Shown piece after piece: positions 25,854 to 35,421 of a DNA stretch of 48,757 nt. Position 1 is the first letter of the stretch, and each line of letters opens with the position of its first letter. The position numbers and the translations under genes were made by a program. Origin of the DNA: Pseudoalteromonas lipolytica (GTDB lineage: Bacteria; Pseudomonadota; Gammaproteobacteria; Enterobacterales; Alteromonadaceae); NCBI RefSeq assembly GCF_900116435.1, contig NZ_FPAZ01000013.1:1-48757 (forward strand), given 5' to 3'. Below the pieces are notes generated by a model that was not told the origin of the DNA, ran no database searches, and saw only the letters and a program-made list of their open reading frames with translations.

Positions 25854-27596
25854 ATGAATATCCGTACTCTTTTAATTGAAAAAGCCGTTGCAGCCATGGT
25901 TGCAGCAGGACTACCCGAAGACACGAACCCCGCGGTAACACAAAGTACACGCCCGCAGTTTGGTGATTACCAAATCAATGGCGCGATGGGAGCGGCTAAA
26001 AAGCTAAAATCAAACCCACGCGAACTGGCACAAAAAATTATCGATAACCTAGACCTTGCTGATATCGCAGAAAAAACAGAAATTGCAGGCCCAGGTTTCA
26101 TCAACATTCACTTAAAGCCTGAATTTTTATCAACAAGCTTAAAAGCAGCGAATGAAGATGAAAAGCTCGCGGTTTCACCGCATGCAACCGCGCAAAAAGT
26201 TGTGGTTGATTACTCATCACCCAACCTTGCGAAAGAAATGCACGTTGGCCATTTACGTTCTACGATCATTGGCGATGCTGTTGTTCGTGCGCTTGAGTTC
26301 CGTGGTGATGATGTTATTCGTCAAAACCACATGGGAGACTGGGGTACGCAGTTTGGTATGTTGATTGCGCATTTAGAAGACCAAATTAGCCAAGGTGTCG
26401 ACTTAGACAAAGTGGCTCTGGCAGACTTAGAAACCTTCTACCGCGATGCGAAAAAACGGTTTGATGATGAAGAAGGCTTTGCCGATAAAGCCCGTGACTA
26501 CGTGGTTAAATTACAAGGTGGCGATGCGCACTGTGAAAAGCTGTGGAAGCTATTCATTGCCACGTCAGTGAAGCACTCTGAAGAAGTGTATAAGCGCTTA
26601 AATGTTACGCTTAAACAAGACGATATCATGGCTGAAAGTGCTTACAACAGTGAGCTTGCTAATATCATCGCTTTATTAAAAGACAAGCACATTGCTGTTG
26701 AGTCTAATGGCGCACAAGTTGTGTTCCTAGACGAGCTTGCTAATAAAGACGGTGAACCTTCAGTATTTATCGTGCAAAAATCAGGCGGCGGTTTCTTATA
26801 CGCGACAACTGACTTAGCAGCGTGTGATTACCGCTCAAACAAACTTGGTGCTGACCGTATCTTAATTTTTGTTGATGCGCGTCAAAGCTTACACTTTAAC
26901 CAAGTTGAGTTAACTGCACGTAAAGCCGGTTTGTTACGTGATGAAACTAGTTACGAGTTTTGCCCATTCGGCACCATGATGGGTGAAGATGGCAAGCCAT
27001 TCAAAACACGTACGGGTGGCACCGTTAAACTAGCTGACTTACTTGAAGAGTCAATCACGCGTGCAGCAGCAAAGCTTGCAGAGCGTGAGTCTGATCTAAG
27101 CGACGAAGAGCGTAGTGAAATTGCCCGTAAAGTAGGGATTGGCGCAGTAAAATATGCGGATCTTTCAAAGCACCGCACCAGCGACTATATCTTCAATTGG
27201 GATACGATGTTGAGTTTCGAAGGCGCAACTGCACCTTATCTTCAATATGCGTATACGCGTGTTCGCAGTATTTTCCGCAAGTCAGGTATCGATGCCGCTT
27301 CATTAACAGCAGACGTTGCTATCAACGAGCCGCAAGAAAAAGCACTTGCGCTAAAACTTCTCCAATTAGAAGAAGTACTCGACCTGATGATCAGCGAAGC
27401 AACACCACACGTACTATGTGGATACCTATACGAACTTGCAAGCCTATACATGACGTTCTACGAAGCGTGCCCAGTACTTAAAGACGGTGTAGAACCAAGT
27501 GTACGTGATAGCCGTTTAGTACTGTGTAATTTGGTTGCGAAGACGCTTGAAAAAGGGTTGGATTTGTTAGGTATCGAAGTTATGGAGCAAATGTAA
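25854..27596 (+). CDS. argS: Arginyl-tRNA synthetase
   Basis: Class I synthetase of 580 residues. The N-terminal tRNA-binding domain is followed by the HIGH-type motif in [20 protein letters not shown] (about 123-142), then the catalytic core with [13 protein letters not shown] and [20 protein letters not shown], and the C-terminal anticodon-binding helices ending [14 protein letters not shown] chose ATG 25854 ([14 protein letters not shown]), not the upstream in-frame codons. It is followed by 438 bp of repeat-bearing non-coding DNA. Confidence 0.97.
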   Translation: MNIRTLLIEKAVAAMVAAGLPEDTNPAVTQSTRPQFGDYQINGAMGAAKKLKSNPRELAQKIIDNLDLADIAEKTEIAGPGFINIHLKPEFLSTSLKAANEDEKLAVSPHATAQKVVVDYSSPNLAKEMHVGHLRSTIIGDAVVRALEFRGDDVIRQNHMGDWGTQFGMLIAHLEDQISQGVDLDKVALADLETFYRDAKKRFDDEEGFADKARDYVVKLQGGDAHCEKLWKLFIATSVKHSEEVYKRLNVTLKQDDIMAESAYNSELANIIALLKDKHIAVESNGAQVVFLDELANKDGEPSVFIVQKSGGGFLYATTDLAACDYRSNKLGADRILIFVDARQSLHFNQVELTARKAGLLRDETSYEFCPFGTMMGEDGKPFKTRTGGTVKLADLLEESITRAAAKLAERESDLSDEERSEIARKVGIGAVKYADLSKHRTSDYIFNWDTMLSFEGATAPYLQYAYTRVRSIFRKSGIDAASLTADVAINEPQEKALALKLLQLEEVLDLMISEATPHVLCGYLYELASLYMTFYEACPVLKDGVEPSVRDSRLVLCNLVAKTLEKGLDLLGIEVMEQM

Positions 27597-27597
27597 T

Positions 27598-27718
27598 CTG
27601 CTTCGTGTAGTTCGCTTTAGCTGCGTTAATGAGTTTATTTAGCCTAAGTCACATACAAAAACGTATGCTCCATGGCATAAATAAGCTCATTGCCTTGCTA
27701 GCACTCCTACACTTGCAG
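27598..27718. repeat. Palindromic intergenic repeat, copy 1
   Basis: A 121-bp unit from CTGCTTCGTGTAG to CTACACTTGCAG. Its two halves are imperfect inverse copies: AATGAGTTTATTTA pairs with TAAATAAGCTCATT, and a CATAC/GTATG core forms the tip. It starts directly after the argS stop. It resembles small hairpin-forming (REP- or MITE-like) dispersed repeats. No coding potential is seen. Confidence 0.85.
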
Positions 27719-27787
27719 AGAGTTTGAGTGCTCATAGGGGTAAGTCGGTTTTCTGTTTTGTCTTAGGCTAAACTACTTAGGTGAACG

Positions 27788-27909
27788 CTGCTTCGTGTAG
27801 TTCGCTTTAGCTGCGTTAATGAGTTTATTTAGCCTAAGTCACATACAAAACACGTATGCTCCTTGGCATAAATAAGCTCATTGCCTTGCTAGCACTCCTA
27901 CACTTGCAG
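27788..27909. repeat. Palindromic intergenic repeat, copy 2
   Basis: A second direct copy of the same unit, 122 bp, 190 bp downstream of the first and nearly identical (one inserted base and one substitution seen near the centre). The 69 bp between the copies contain AGCCTAAG-like motifs in inverse (CTTAGGCTAAACTACTTAGG). Confidence 0.85.
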
Positions 27910-28034
27910 CAGATAACGTATGTTACCGCCTTCGTAGGTTGGGTAGAGCGCAGCGACACCCAACAAAAATTGACAAGATATAAATGTTGCTTAATTTTTA
28001 GCTGATAGCTTACTGTGATAGAAGGAATTTTTAA

Positions 28035-28673
28035 ATGAAACTTGAAGATATTCGCCGTGAATATTTACAGGATGGTTTATCTGAAGACATGCTTGATGCA
28101 TCGCCTATCAAGCAGTTTGAAAAATGGCTTGAGCAGGCTGTGGCAACTAACTTGCCAGATCCGACGGCAATGGTGGTGGCAACGGTTGATGAGCATGGTC
28201 AGCCTTCGCAGCGCATCGTTTTGCTAAAGCACCTTGATGAAAACGGCTTCGTGTTTTTTACCAACACGGGTTCACGCAAAGCGCAAGAGCTTAAAGGGAA
28301 CAACAAAATTTCCTTACACTTTCCTTGGCACCATATGGAGCGTCAAGTAATTGTGTATGGTGAAGCAAAACCATTACCAACCACAGCAGTGGCAAAGTAC
28401 TTTTTATCGCGTCCTAAGGAAAGCCAGCTTGCAGCTTGGGCGTCTGCGCAAAGTCGTCCTGTCTCGTCTCGTAAAGTGTTAATGGAAACCTTTGCTAAAA
28501 TGAAGCAGAAGTTTTCTGATGGTGAAATTCCTCTCCCTGATTTTTGGGGAGGGTACTGTGTAGAGCCGACTAAAGTTGAATTTTGGCAAGGCGGTGCACA
28601 CCGTTTGCATGACCGCTTTATGTATCAGCGCAACGCTGACGGCAGTTGGCAATTCGGTCGTTTAAATCCATAA
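28035..28673 (+). CDS. pdxH: Pyridoxamine 5'-phosphate oxidase
   Basis: FMN-dependent enzyme of 212 residues that makes pyridoxal 5'-phosphate from pyridoxine or pyridoxamine phosphate. Family motifs are [33 protein letters not shown], the FMN-contact stretch [15 protein letters not shown] and the C-terminal signature [19 protein letters not shown], then RLNP at the end. GAAGGA precedes the start. The stop TAA is directly followed by the ATG of the TatD-family gene, so the two are co-transcribed. Confidence 0.97.
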   Translation: MKLEDIRREYLQDGLSEDMLDASPIKQFEKWLEQAVATNLPDPTAMVVATVDEHGQPSQRIVLLKHLDENGFVFFTNTGSRKAQELKGNNKISLHFPWHHMERQVIVYGEAKPLPTTAVAKYFLSRPKESQLAAWASAQSRPVSSRKVLMETFAKMKQKFSDGEIPLPDFWGGYCVEPTKVEFWQGGAHRLHDRFMYQRNADGSWQFGRLNP

Positions 28674-29447
28674 ATGCGTTTTATTGATTCCCATTGTCAC
28701 CTCGATTTTAGCGAGTTTGATGAGAATCGCGACGCGCTTATCGACGCGTGTCAAAACGCAGGGATCGCACACTTTGTTGTGCCGGGTATTAGCTTGGCAC
28801 AATCGACCCAATTGCTTTGCTTTTCAAAATCGTATCCAAGCGTATCAATTGCACTAGGCTTACACCCTTATTTTTTATCACAGCATCAACCTCATCATCT
28901 AAGCGAGCTAGAGCAGCTTGCTAAAACCCATGCGAATGAACTTGTTGCGATTGGTGAATGCGGGCTTGATCGCAGTATTGATAATCTTGATAAACAAATT
29001 GCGTTATTTGAAGGGCAGATTGAGCTTGCTAACCAATTGGCACTCCCGCTGATAGTTCACCACCGACAAAGCCATGATCTCATTGCGCGTTCATTCAAGC
29101 GATGCAAGCCTAAATATGGCGGGGTAATTCATGCATTTTCCGGGTCGCAGCAACAAGCAAACAGCTATATTAAGCAAGGTTTTAAACTCGGGGTGGGTGG
29201 GGTGATAAGTTACCCTCGAGCTGAAAAAACACGCCAAGTGATAAGTAATATTGCCCCCCAGCATTTAGTGCTTGAGACCGATGCGCCCTCAATGCCACTT
29301 GCAGGCTCTCAAGGGCAAATCAATACGCCACTAAAAATACGAGAGGTGTTTACTCACCTATGTGAGCTAAAAGGTGTCTCGGGTACTGAAAAGCAATTGT
29401 TAGCTGATGCGCTTTATGACTCTTGCTCAGCACTTTTTTTGATATAA
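28674..29447 (+). CDS. yjjV: TatD-family metal-dependent hydrolase (YjjV-like)
   Basis: Protein of 257 residues with the TatD TIM-barrel metal site: FIDSHCHLDF (HxH), GECGLD with the metal-binding Glu, LIVHHRQSHD, VIHAFSGS and VLETDAP with the last Asp. Members are deoxyribonucleases or related hydrolases. YjjV fits better than TatD because of the length and the neighbouring smp-serB-radA gene set of gammaproteobacteria. The 3' end overlaps the convergent smp-like gene by 34 bp. Confidence 0.88.
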   Translation: MRFIDSHCHLDFSEFDENRDALIDACQNAGIAHFVVPGISLAQSTQLLCFSKSYPSVSIALGLHPYFLSQHQPHHLSELEQLAKTHANELVAIGECGLDRSIDNLDKQIALFEGQIELANQLALPLIVHHRQSHDLIARSFKRCKPKYGGVIHAFSGSQQQANSYIKQGFKLGVGGVISYPRAEKTRQVISNIAPQHLVLETDAPSMPLAGSQGQINTPLKIREVFTHLCELKGVSGTEKQLLADALYDSCSALFLI

Positions 29448-30040
29448 CGATTTACCTGCCAGCGCTTTAATCCTCGGCCTAGTTGCCATGTAAAAATACA
29501 GGTAATAACCAACATGAGTAAGACCTGTCTGCCTAAATCATGAAAACTGCTGTGGCTGGTTGCAATTGACGCTTGTGTTAAATAAGTGATGGTTACAAAG
29601 CCTATCGGACGCTCATCATCGCTTATTACAGGCTCGACAAAGGGGGTTTTGAGTTTACTTATTCCCGGAGTCGAGTCTGGTAAAAGTCCAAATGTGTGGT
29701 GGCTTTGCCAGTTATCACTGGCGGCAATTTGGATCCCTTGTTGGTCATAAACGATGGCTGCTAAAACATACTCGTCTTCTGCTATGTTATTACACAGTGC
29801 ATTTAATGCGGGCTTATTTTTTTCTTCGAGCGGGGTCTGCGCATTAAGTGCCATAAATTTTGTTAGGCTTGTCGCGGTACTGTTTGCACTGTCATAAAGT
29901 AGTTGATGGCTTTGAAAGCTACTATTAACGGCAACCCAACTAAGCAACACAAAACAGGCCGCAGCTAGGCTTAATCGCACGATGCGTTGGCGATAAGTAG
30001 CCGAAAATGGAGTTTTAAGTTGGTTATTTTTCATAGTCAC
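29414..30040 (-). CDS. AhpA/YtjB (Smp) family membrane protein
   Basis: Protein of 208 residues with an N-terminal membrane helix (about 20-40), a periplasmic domain (about 41-165) and a second membrane helix (about 168-187), ending in a short basic cytoplasmic tail. This topology and the position divergent from serB match the Smp/YtjB/AhpA family of gammaproteobacteria. The molecular role is poorly known. A 128-bp intergenic region separates it from serB. Confidence 0.75.
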   Translation of the reverse strand: MTMKNNQLKTPFSATYRQRIVRLSLAAACFVLLSWVAVNSSFQSHQLLYDSANSTATSLTKFMALNAQTPLEEKNKPALNALCNNIAEDEYVLAAIVYDQQGIQIAASDNWQSHHTFGLLPDSTPGISKLKTPFVEPVISDDERPIGFVTITYLTQASIATSHSSFHDLGRQVLLMLVITCIFTWQLGRGLKRWQVNRYIKKSAEQES

Positions 30041-30168
30041 CGTATACGCTGCTGACAGCTTTTACAATTGATGGTACAACTAAACCAGTATAATAACCTT
30101 ATTAGTTCATTGATTGCGAGTAGCAAATACACGCACAACAACAGACATAAGTCTAACGTGGAGCCACT

Positions 30169-31188
30169 ATGTCACAGCTTAGCTTAGCTGCTACACCTAC
30201 AGCAAATTTAACAGGTCAAATAACACTAAATTGCTGGTATAAAATTGAAAATAAACACCTAATTGCGACAGATATTTTACCCAAAGCACATCAAGGCGTA
30301 CTGAGCGTGGCGTTTGGCGGTGAACTCAGTGCTGACCATTTACTTGCTCTGACAGCATTTTTAAGCTCGCACGGCTTCACAAATTTAACCGTGTGTTGTT
30401 ATCAGCCTATTGAATCTATGCCCTCAGCGTGGTGTGTTCATAGCGACTCAACATCACCACTCAGTCCATCCGTATTAACCGCCTTTGCTAATCAGCATGG
30501 CTTGCAATTGGTGCAGTTAACGAATCCACCCACCGTGAATGAGCCCGGTTTATTACTCATGGACATGGATTCAACAGCGATTACGATAGAATGTATTGAT
30601 GAAATTGCACGTTTAGCCGATGTGTATGATGAAGTGGCTGCTGTCACTGCGCAAGCCATGGCTGGGCAGCTTGATTTTGCACAAAGCTTAAAACAGCGTG
30701 TTGCAAAGCTTGAAGGCATTGATGTTGATTTAATCGATGATTTAAAATCGCGTTTACCCTTGATGCCTGGTGTGAATGAGCTCTGCCAATACCTTAAAAA
30801 GTATGACTGGCATCTTGCCATTGCCTCGGGTGGTTTTGTGCCATTTGCTGAGCAAGTACAATCGCTTATTGGTTTAGATGAAGTACATGCTAATACACTT
30901 GAGTTTAAAGATAACCGGCTAACGGGTAAGGTCATAGGCACGATTGTTGATGCAGAAGAAAAAGCGCGAGTGCTTAAGCGAATCGCAGAAAAACTGGCGC
31001 TTAATACCCGTCAAACTGTTGCCATGGGTGATGGGGCTAATGACTTAAAAATGATGGCTGCAGCAGGGCTTGGCGTGGCTGTTCATGGAAAACCGAAAGT
31101 TGTTGAGCAAGCACAAACAGCCATTAATGAAGGCTCGTTACTTCAAGTCAGTTACTTGCTCACAATTCCATTAGATTACACGCTTTAA
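30169..31188 (+). CDS. serB: Phosphoserine phosphatase
   Basis: HAD-family enzyme of 339 residues, last step of serine synthesis. Motif I is LLMDMDSTAITIECIDEIA with nucleophile Asp (DMDST), motif II is IASGGF, the Lys motif is in KARVLKRI, and motif III is MGDGANDLKMM. The N-terminal ~130 residues form a regulatory, ACT-like region. GTGGAG lies before the start. The end overlaps the convergent PilZ gene by 18 bp. Confidence 0.95.
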   Translation: MSQLSLAATPTANLTGQITLNCWYKIENKHLIATDILPKAHQGVLSVAFGGELSADHLLALTAFLSSHGFTNLTVCCYQPIESMPSAWCVHSDSTSPLSPSVLTAFANQHGLQLVQLTNPPTVNEPGLLLMDMDSTAITIECIDEIARLADVYDEVAAVTAQAMAGQLDFAQSLKQRVAKLEGIDVDLIDDLKSRLPLMPGVNELCQYLKKYDWHLAIASGGFVPFAEQVQSLIGLDEVHANTLEFKDNRLTGKVIGTIVDAEEKARVLKRIAEKLALNTRQTVAMGDGANDLKMMAAAGLGVAVHGKPKVVEQAQTAINEGSLLQVSYLLTIPLDYTL

Positions 31189-33651
31189 CCACGTTTTCTT
31201 GCGCTTATTCATTTCGATTTTGAGTGTTTCATCAATATCAAAATGCGTAAGCGCTTCATCACTAATATCAATTAAATCACCCACACCTGCCACGGCCCAC
31301 AGCGCTTCTTCAAGATCTTTCGCTTTATGTAAGGCATACTGACTTATATATTTGAGTTCGTTTGATAAATAATCAATATCAGGGCGCCCTGTACGTGATA
31401 CATATAAACGAAACACAAACATGAGGTCATTTCTCAGCGCTTTTTTTACAAACAAAGTCTGGGGTTTGTAGTCATCTTCACTAATGCACCGACTCGTAAT
31501 CGCGTCGCTGATTGAAGGTTGGCGAGGGTCAAAACGAATAAATAAGGTAAAAGCAAGCGGCGGGTCTTGGCGGCTACGATCTTTTATGAGTGGTGTAATG
31601 ACTTCGGTGATTTGCTGCGTTGATAAAATCCCTTCAATACTGGTGTTTTCGTTTAAGAGCGCAAAGTTTTGCAGTAATACATGTAATGGGCTCGGATATA
31701 AACCCTGACCAATTGCACCGGCTTTAAAATGCGCTGCTTCTTTGTGTAAATAAAACGGAAATTGGCAAACACTTTTGGTTACCATATTTCTGAGTGCCGT
31801 TGAAAGACCCGGTATTTTAGGCGACTCTTCACACACCCTTAACTTATCTTTATTGTTTTCAATCAGTATCGTAAAGAACTTAATCGCCATATGTGGTAAG
31901 TCTGAAATACGGTGAACTTTTAGATTAACCGTGGTGAGTGACTTACTAATCGCCATGACTTCGTAAGCAAGGCTCGATAAATCATGTTTTTTGGTAATTT
32001 TTTGTAAATCAGGCAAGCTAATATTAATTATGTCGCCTTTTTTAAACTCAACAGGTTTATCACACTCGATTTGTAATCCCATAACTGACAAGTCGCGGGT
32101 ATGGCCTGTGATAATCTGCTCGTGATGATTTATGGTGATAGCTGTCTTGTACAAATAGCGCTTGTGCGCCCTTAAATTGACATACTCAAGGGCTACGGGC
32201 TCTAGGTGTGGCGGTGTTTTATGTTTGCTATGGCCAAATTGTTTTAGTTGATTAACCGCGCTTTTATCAAACGTTAATTGTTTATAAGAGAGCTGCTCAT
32301 AGGGCGTGCCAACGGCCGTTAAGATCAGTAAATATTTAACGTCTTTGATCAACCCTTGCACGCGAGGTGAGGGCGGTTTGTTCAACTTTTCAATGTCTTT
32401 CCCTGCACTACTTGGCAGTGACAACGGAATATACGAATCTTCAGGGTGACTTGGCATCAATTGCAACTTAAAACATTGCCAGCTGTCTTTTTGACTACCA
32501 AACCCTAAAAATAAATTTTTAAGCTGAGGCTGGCTTTCAAGCTCACTACGCGTGGCAGAGTAGTAATACACTTTACCAGCAACAACATGCGTGAAAGTAT
32601 ACAGGTACTCTTCTTTTACTGCCTCAGGTGAGCTTAATAAGTGGCCTATACGTTGTTGGTTAATAATACTGTATAAGCAAGACAGCTTGCGCTCGTCACA
32701 AAAATAACGCTGAATAAAAATATTATTTTCAGTTGTTAAGGCAAGGCTTGGGTATAGCTTGTCACCTTGTAAGCTTAAAAAGGTATAAAGAGAGGTCACA
32801 CGCGGAATGTAGTATTGTTCATAGCCTTTTGACACAACCGCATCGAGCGTATTGTCTAGGTTAACTTTATAACGACGCTTATTGCCGTGGATAAAGCTTT
32901 CTAAAAACTCATCAAACTTTTCGTTGTTTTCAATAAAGGTGCGTTTTAGGCGAACATGATTGTATTCGCGTGATACTTTTTCAATCGCGACGACTTCGTA
33001 CTGAATTCCGTTTTTTAAACCTAACTCAAAATCTTGTTCAAGGCCGACTAGGCGCAGGCCTATAAGTTGACCTTTTTTTAACTTATAGCGTGGCGCGAGC
33101 TTTATCTTTGCACCACTGAGTGAGATATCAGATGTTGTTGCGGCTACTTTGCTGTCTTTATCAAACTCAACAGTGATTTTGATAGAGTAATTCATCCGCT
33201 CTTCACGACGGCTTTCGTAGGAGGCAAATTTTATCACTTTGGCTGATAACTGACTGTCGTTATCATCTTCAGTAAGAGCTTGTTCGGCCGCTTTCTTTTG
33301 CATGACACGATGGTTGTTTTCAGTGTTCATCACCGCTTCATAGACAGCAAGGGTGTAACCGCCATGGCGTTTAATAGCCTGTTCAAACACTTCGATGGCA
33401 GTATCGTCCATAAAGTGCTGTTTACCTTCGTATTCGTATGGTTTTACTTGACCCGTTACTTGCCCACGTAAATCAATAAACCGTGCAACAGGCTGAGATA
33501 AACGCGACATCTCCATTTTGATCAAGAACTGCTCAGGCTTAGTTAAGCCCGCTGTTTTTGATTTAAACAGTTTGTCGAATTTTGGGGTGCCTAAATATGC
33601 CTTTAGCTCTTCAACTAGGCTTTCATATTTAAGCAGAATGTCTTCAGCCAT
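31171..33651 (-). CDS. Large protein with two PilZ domains
   Basis: Protein of 826 residues. Two PilZ-type cyclic-di-GMP sites can be seen: SRREERMNYSIKI followed by TSDISLSGAKI (about 153-187), and RAHKRYLYKTAI followed by TRDLSVMGLQI (about 500-535). Both have the basic motif and the (D/N)xSxxG motif. The remaining sequence has no enzymatic motif that I can see. It is likely a cytoplasmic c-di-GMP receptor affecting motility or surface behaviour. The gene is convergent with serB and divergent from radA. Confidence 0.85.
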   Translation of the reverse strand: MAEDILLKYESLVEELKAYLGTPKFDKLFKSKTAGLTKPEQFLIKMEMSRLSQPVARFIDLRGQVTGQVKPYEYEGKQHFMDDTAIEVFEQAIKRHGGYTLAVYEAVMNTENNHRVMQKKAAEQALTEDDNDSQLSAKVIKFASYESRREERMNYSIKITVEFDKDSKVAATTSDISLSGAKIKLAPRYKLKKGQLIGLRLVGLEQDFELGLKNGIQYEVVAIEKVSREYNHVRLKRTFIENNEKFDEFLESFIHGNKRRYKVNLDNTLDAVVSKGYEQYYIPRVTSLYTFLSLQGDKLYPSLALTTENNIFIQRYFCDERKLSCLYSIINQQRIGHLLSSPEAVKEEYLYTFTHVVAGKVYYYSATRSELESQPQLKNLFLGFGSQKDSWQCFKLQLMPSHPEDSYIPLSLPSSAGKDIEKLNKPPSPRVQGLIKDVKYLLILTAVGTPYEQLSYKQLTFDKSAVNQLKQFGHSKHKTPPHLEPVALEYVNLRAHKRYLYKTAITINHHEQIITGHTRDLSVMGLQIECDKPVEFKKGDIINISLPDLQKITKKHDLSSLAYEVMAISKSLTTVNLKVHRISDLPHMAIKFFTILIENNKDKLRVCEESPKIPGLSTALRNMVTKSVCQFPFYLHKEAAHFKAGAIGQGLYPSPLHVLLQNFALLNENTSIEGILSTQQITEVITPLIKDRSRQDPPLAFTLFIRFDPRQPSISDAITSRCISEDDYKPQTLFVKKALRNDLMFVFRLYVSRTGRPDIDYLSNELKYISQYALHKAKDLEEALWAVAGVGDLIDISDEALTHFDIDETLKIEMNKRKKTWLKRVI

Positions 33652-33990
33652 TTATAAAACCATCAACGTCTATTAAAAAAAGTAGGTATACTAGTCGGCA
33701 ATTACGCAGTAAAAACACAAACAGTAGTCACTTTTTTATTTTATTAATTATTGTTATAAGTATTTGCCAAATAAATGGCAAGCACTGTTAAGTTTTATTT
33801 GTAAGCAAAAACTATGCCCTAAAGCGGTTCTTTATTTAACAGTGTGTTGAATAAAGAGCTGGAGTAAGAGGTTTTAGTTACAACGAGTTATCTTTTTGTG
33901 ATTATAAACTTACTATACATTAATTGTGTTAAGTGTCAGTTTTTAATAACAAGTTAGTCACAAATTAGCGACCTAAATAGGTAAGGCCGA
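33652..33990. other. Divergent intergenic region, PilZ gene and radA
   Basis: AT-rich and gene-free. It should contain promoters for both flanking genes; ACTATACATT near 33910 is a possible -10 for radA. TTGCCA/TGGCAA (33764-33781) is an operator-like inverted repeat with a 6-bp spacer. No small gene is seen. Confidence 0.55.
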
Positions 33991-35376
33991 ATGGCAAAAT
34001 CAGCAAAAATCGAATTTGTCTGCACAGAGTGCGGCATGAACTATCAGCGCTGGCAAGGACAGTGTAAGTGCGGTGCATGGAACACGCTAGCAGAATTTAA
34101 GCCCTCAGCCGGACAGTCAAAACAAGCGGCAAGCCGTGCCGTGGTTGCAGGCTACGCAGGCGGTGTTGGCGGCGGCTCAAAAAAAATTAATGAAGTTGAA
34201 ACCGCCGAAGCAGAAAAACGCTTAACCGACATTGGTGAGTTAGACCGTGTATTAAGTGGCGGTGTGACCACCGGTTCCGTAAATATTATTTCGGGCGATC
34301 CAGGGGCTGGAAAAACGACATTATTGTCAGATTTAATTGCTCGCATGTCGAAAGTGATGCCGTCACTTTATTGTACGGCAGAAGAGTCATTATCGCAGTT
34401 TAAAAACCGTGTAAACCGACTGCGTTTAGATTATAACCCTGATGAGCTTTATTTACTGTCAGAAACCAGCGTTGAAGCAATTATTGAAGAGCTTGATAAG
34501 AACAAGATTAAGTTTGCGGTGATCGATTCAATTCAAGCGGTTGTGACAGAAGCCGCTAATGGCAGCCCAGGCTCTCCTTCACAAGTTAAAAGTGCAGCAC
34601 AAGCACTCACTCAATATTGTAAGCAAAATGACGTCACCATGTTCATTATTGCTCACGTAAATAAAAACAACGAAATCGCAGGCCCGCAAACCTTAGTGCA
34701 TATTGTAGATGCACTGCTGCATATTGATACCAACGATGGGCAAATTCGTACCTTACGTGCCAATAAAAACCGTTTTGGCGATATTGATACCGTCGGTATT
34801 TTTAGAATGTGTGAGCGCGGTATGCTCAGTGTTGACAACCCAAGCGAAATATTTTTATCGGGGTCAAGCACCGAATCGCCGGGATCGGCTATTACATGTA
34901 TTCGTAAAGGTAATCGTAATTTATTGTTAGAGATTCAGTGCTTAACCACAGAAACCGAGGCTGAGTTTCCGCAGCGAGTGTGTGTTGGCTTAAATATGAA
35001 TCGTATCAAAATGCTCACAGGGATTTTGCGTAAACACACCAAGACTAAAATCTTTCATGACACGTTTTTTAATATTGTCGGTGGCCTAAAAATTGATGAG
35101 TCTGAAACCTGTATCGACTTAGCATTAGTTACGGCATTGTTGAGTAGTTTGAATGAGTTTGTTGTGCCAAGAACCACCTGTATTATGGGTGAATTAAGCT
35201 TAAATGGTGACGTTAGGCCCATCGACAGTGGGGTGCCGCGAGTAAAAGAAGCCGCTCAGCATGGTTTCACTGAAATTTTTATTCCATATCGTAACTACCA
35301 TAAATCAATGGAAGGATTGGGCGCAAAAATTACACCTGTTAAAACAGTGCATGAGTTACTGTCTTTAATAAACTAG
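33991..35376 (+). CDS. radA: DNA repair protein RadA
   Basis: RecA-like branch-migration ATPase of 461 residues. The N-terminal zinc finger is CTECGMNYQRWQGQCKCG (about 10-28). Walker A is GDPGAGKTT, Walker B IKFAVIDSIQAV, the RadA KNRFG motif is in ANKNRFGD, and the C-terminal Lon-protease-like domain includes GGLKIDE and IMGELSLNGDVRPIDSG. All key motifs are present. It sits next to serB as in many gammaproteobacteria, with the PilZ gene placed between. Confidence 0.97.
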   Translation: MAKSAKIEFVCTECGMNYQRWQGQCKCGAWNTLAEFKPSAGQSKQAASRAVVAGYAGGVGGGSKKINEVETAEAEKRLTDIGELDRVLSGGVTTGSVNIISGDPGAGKTTLLSDLIARMSKVMPSLYCTAEESLSQFKNRVNRLRLDYNPDELYLLSETSVEAIIEELDKNKIKFAVIDSIQAVVTEAANGSPGSPSQVKSAAQALTQYCKQNDVTMFIIAHVNKNNEIAGPQTLVHIVDALLHIDTNDGQIRTLRANKNRFGDIDTVGIFRMCERGMLSVDNPSEIFLSGSSTESPGSAITCIRKGNRNLLLEIQCLTTETEAEFPQRVCVGLNMNRIKMLTGILRKHTKTKIFHDTFFNIVGGLKIDESETCIDLALVTALLSSLNEFVVPRTTCIMGELSLNGDVRPIDSGVPRVKEAAQHGFTEIFIPYRNYHKSMEGLGAKITPVKTVHELLSLIN

Positions 35377-35421
35377 TTGTAATTTGATAGACTATAAAAA
35401 ACACCAATCAAAGGAAATAAA

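Larger units (their letters stand above)
27597..28034. other. Gene-free region between argS and pdxH
   Basis: Holds the two palindromic repeats, then a hairpin GTTGGGT/ACCCAAC (27938-27964) around AGAGCGCAGCGAC, which looks like another dispersed repeat, and presumably the pdxH promoter near 27980-28025. No convincing small gene is seen. Confidence 0.7.
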
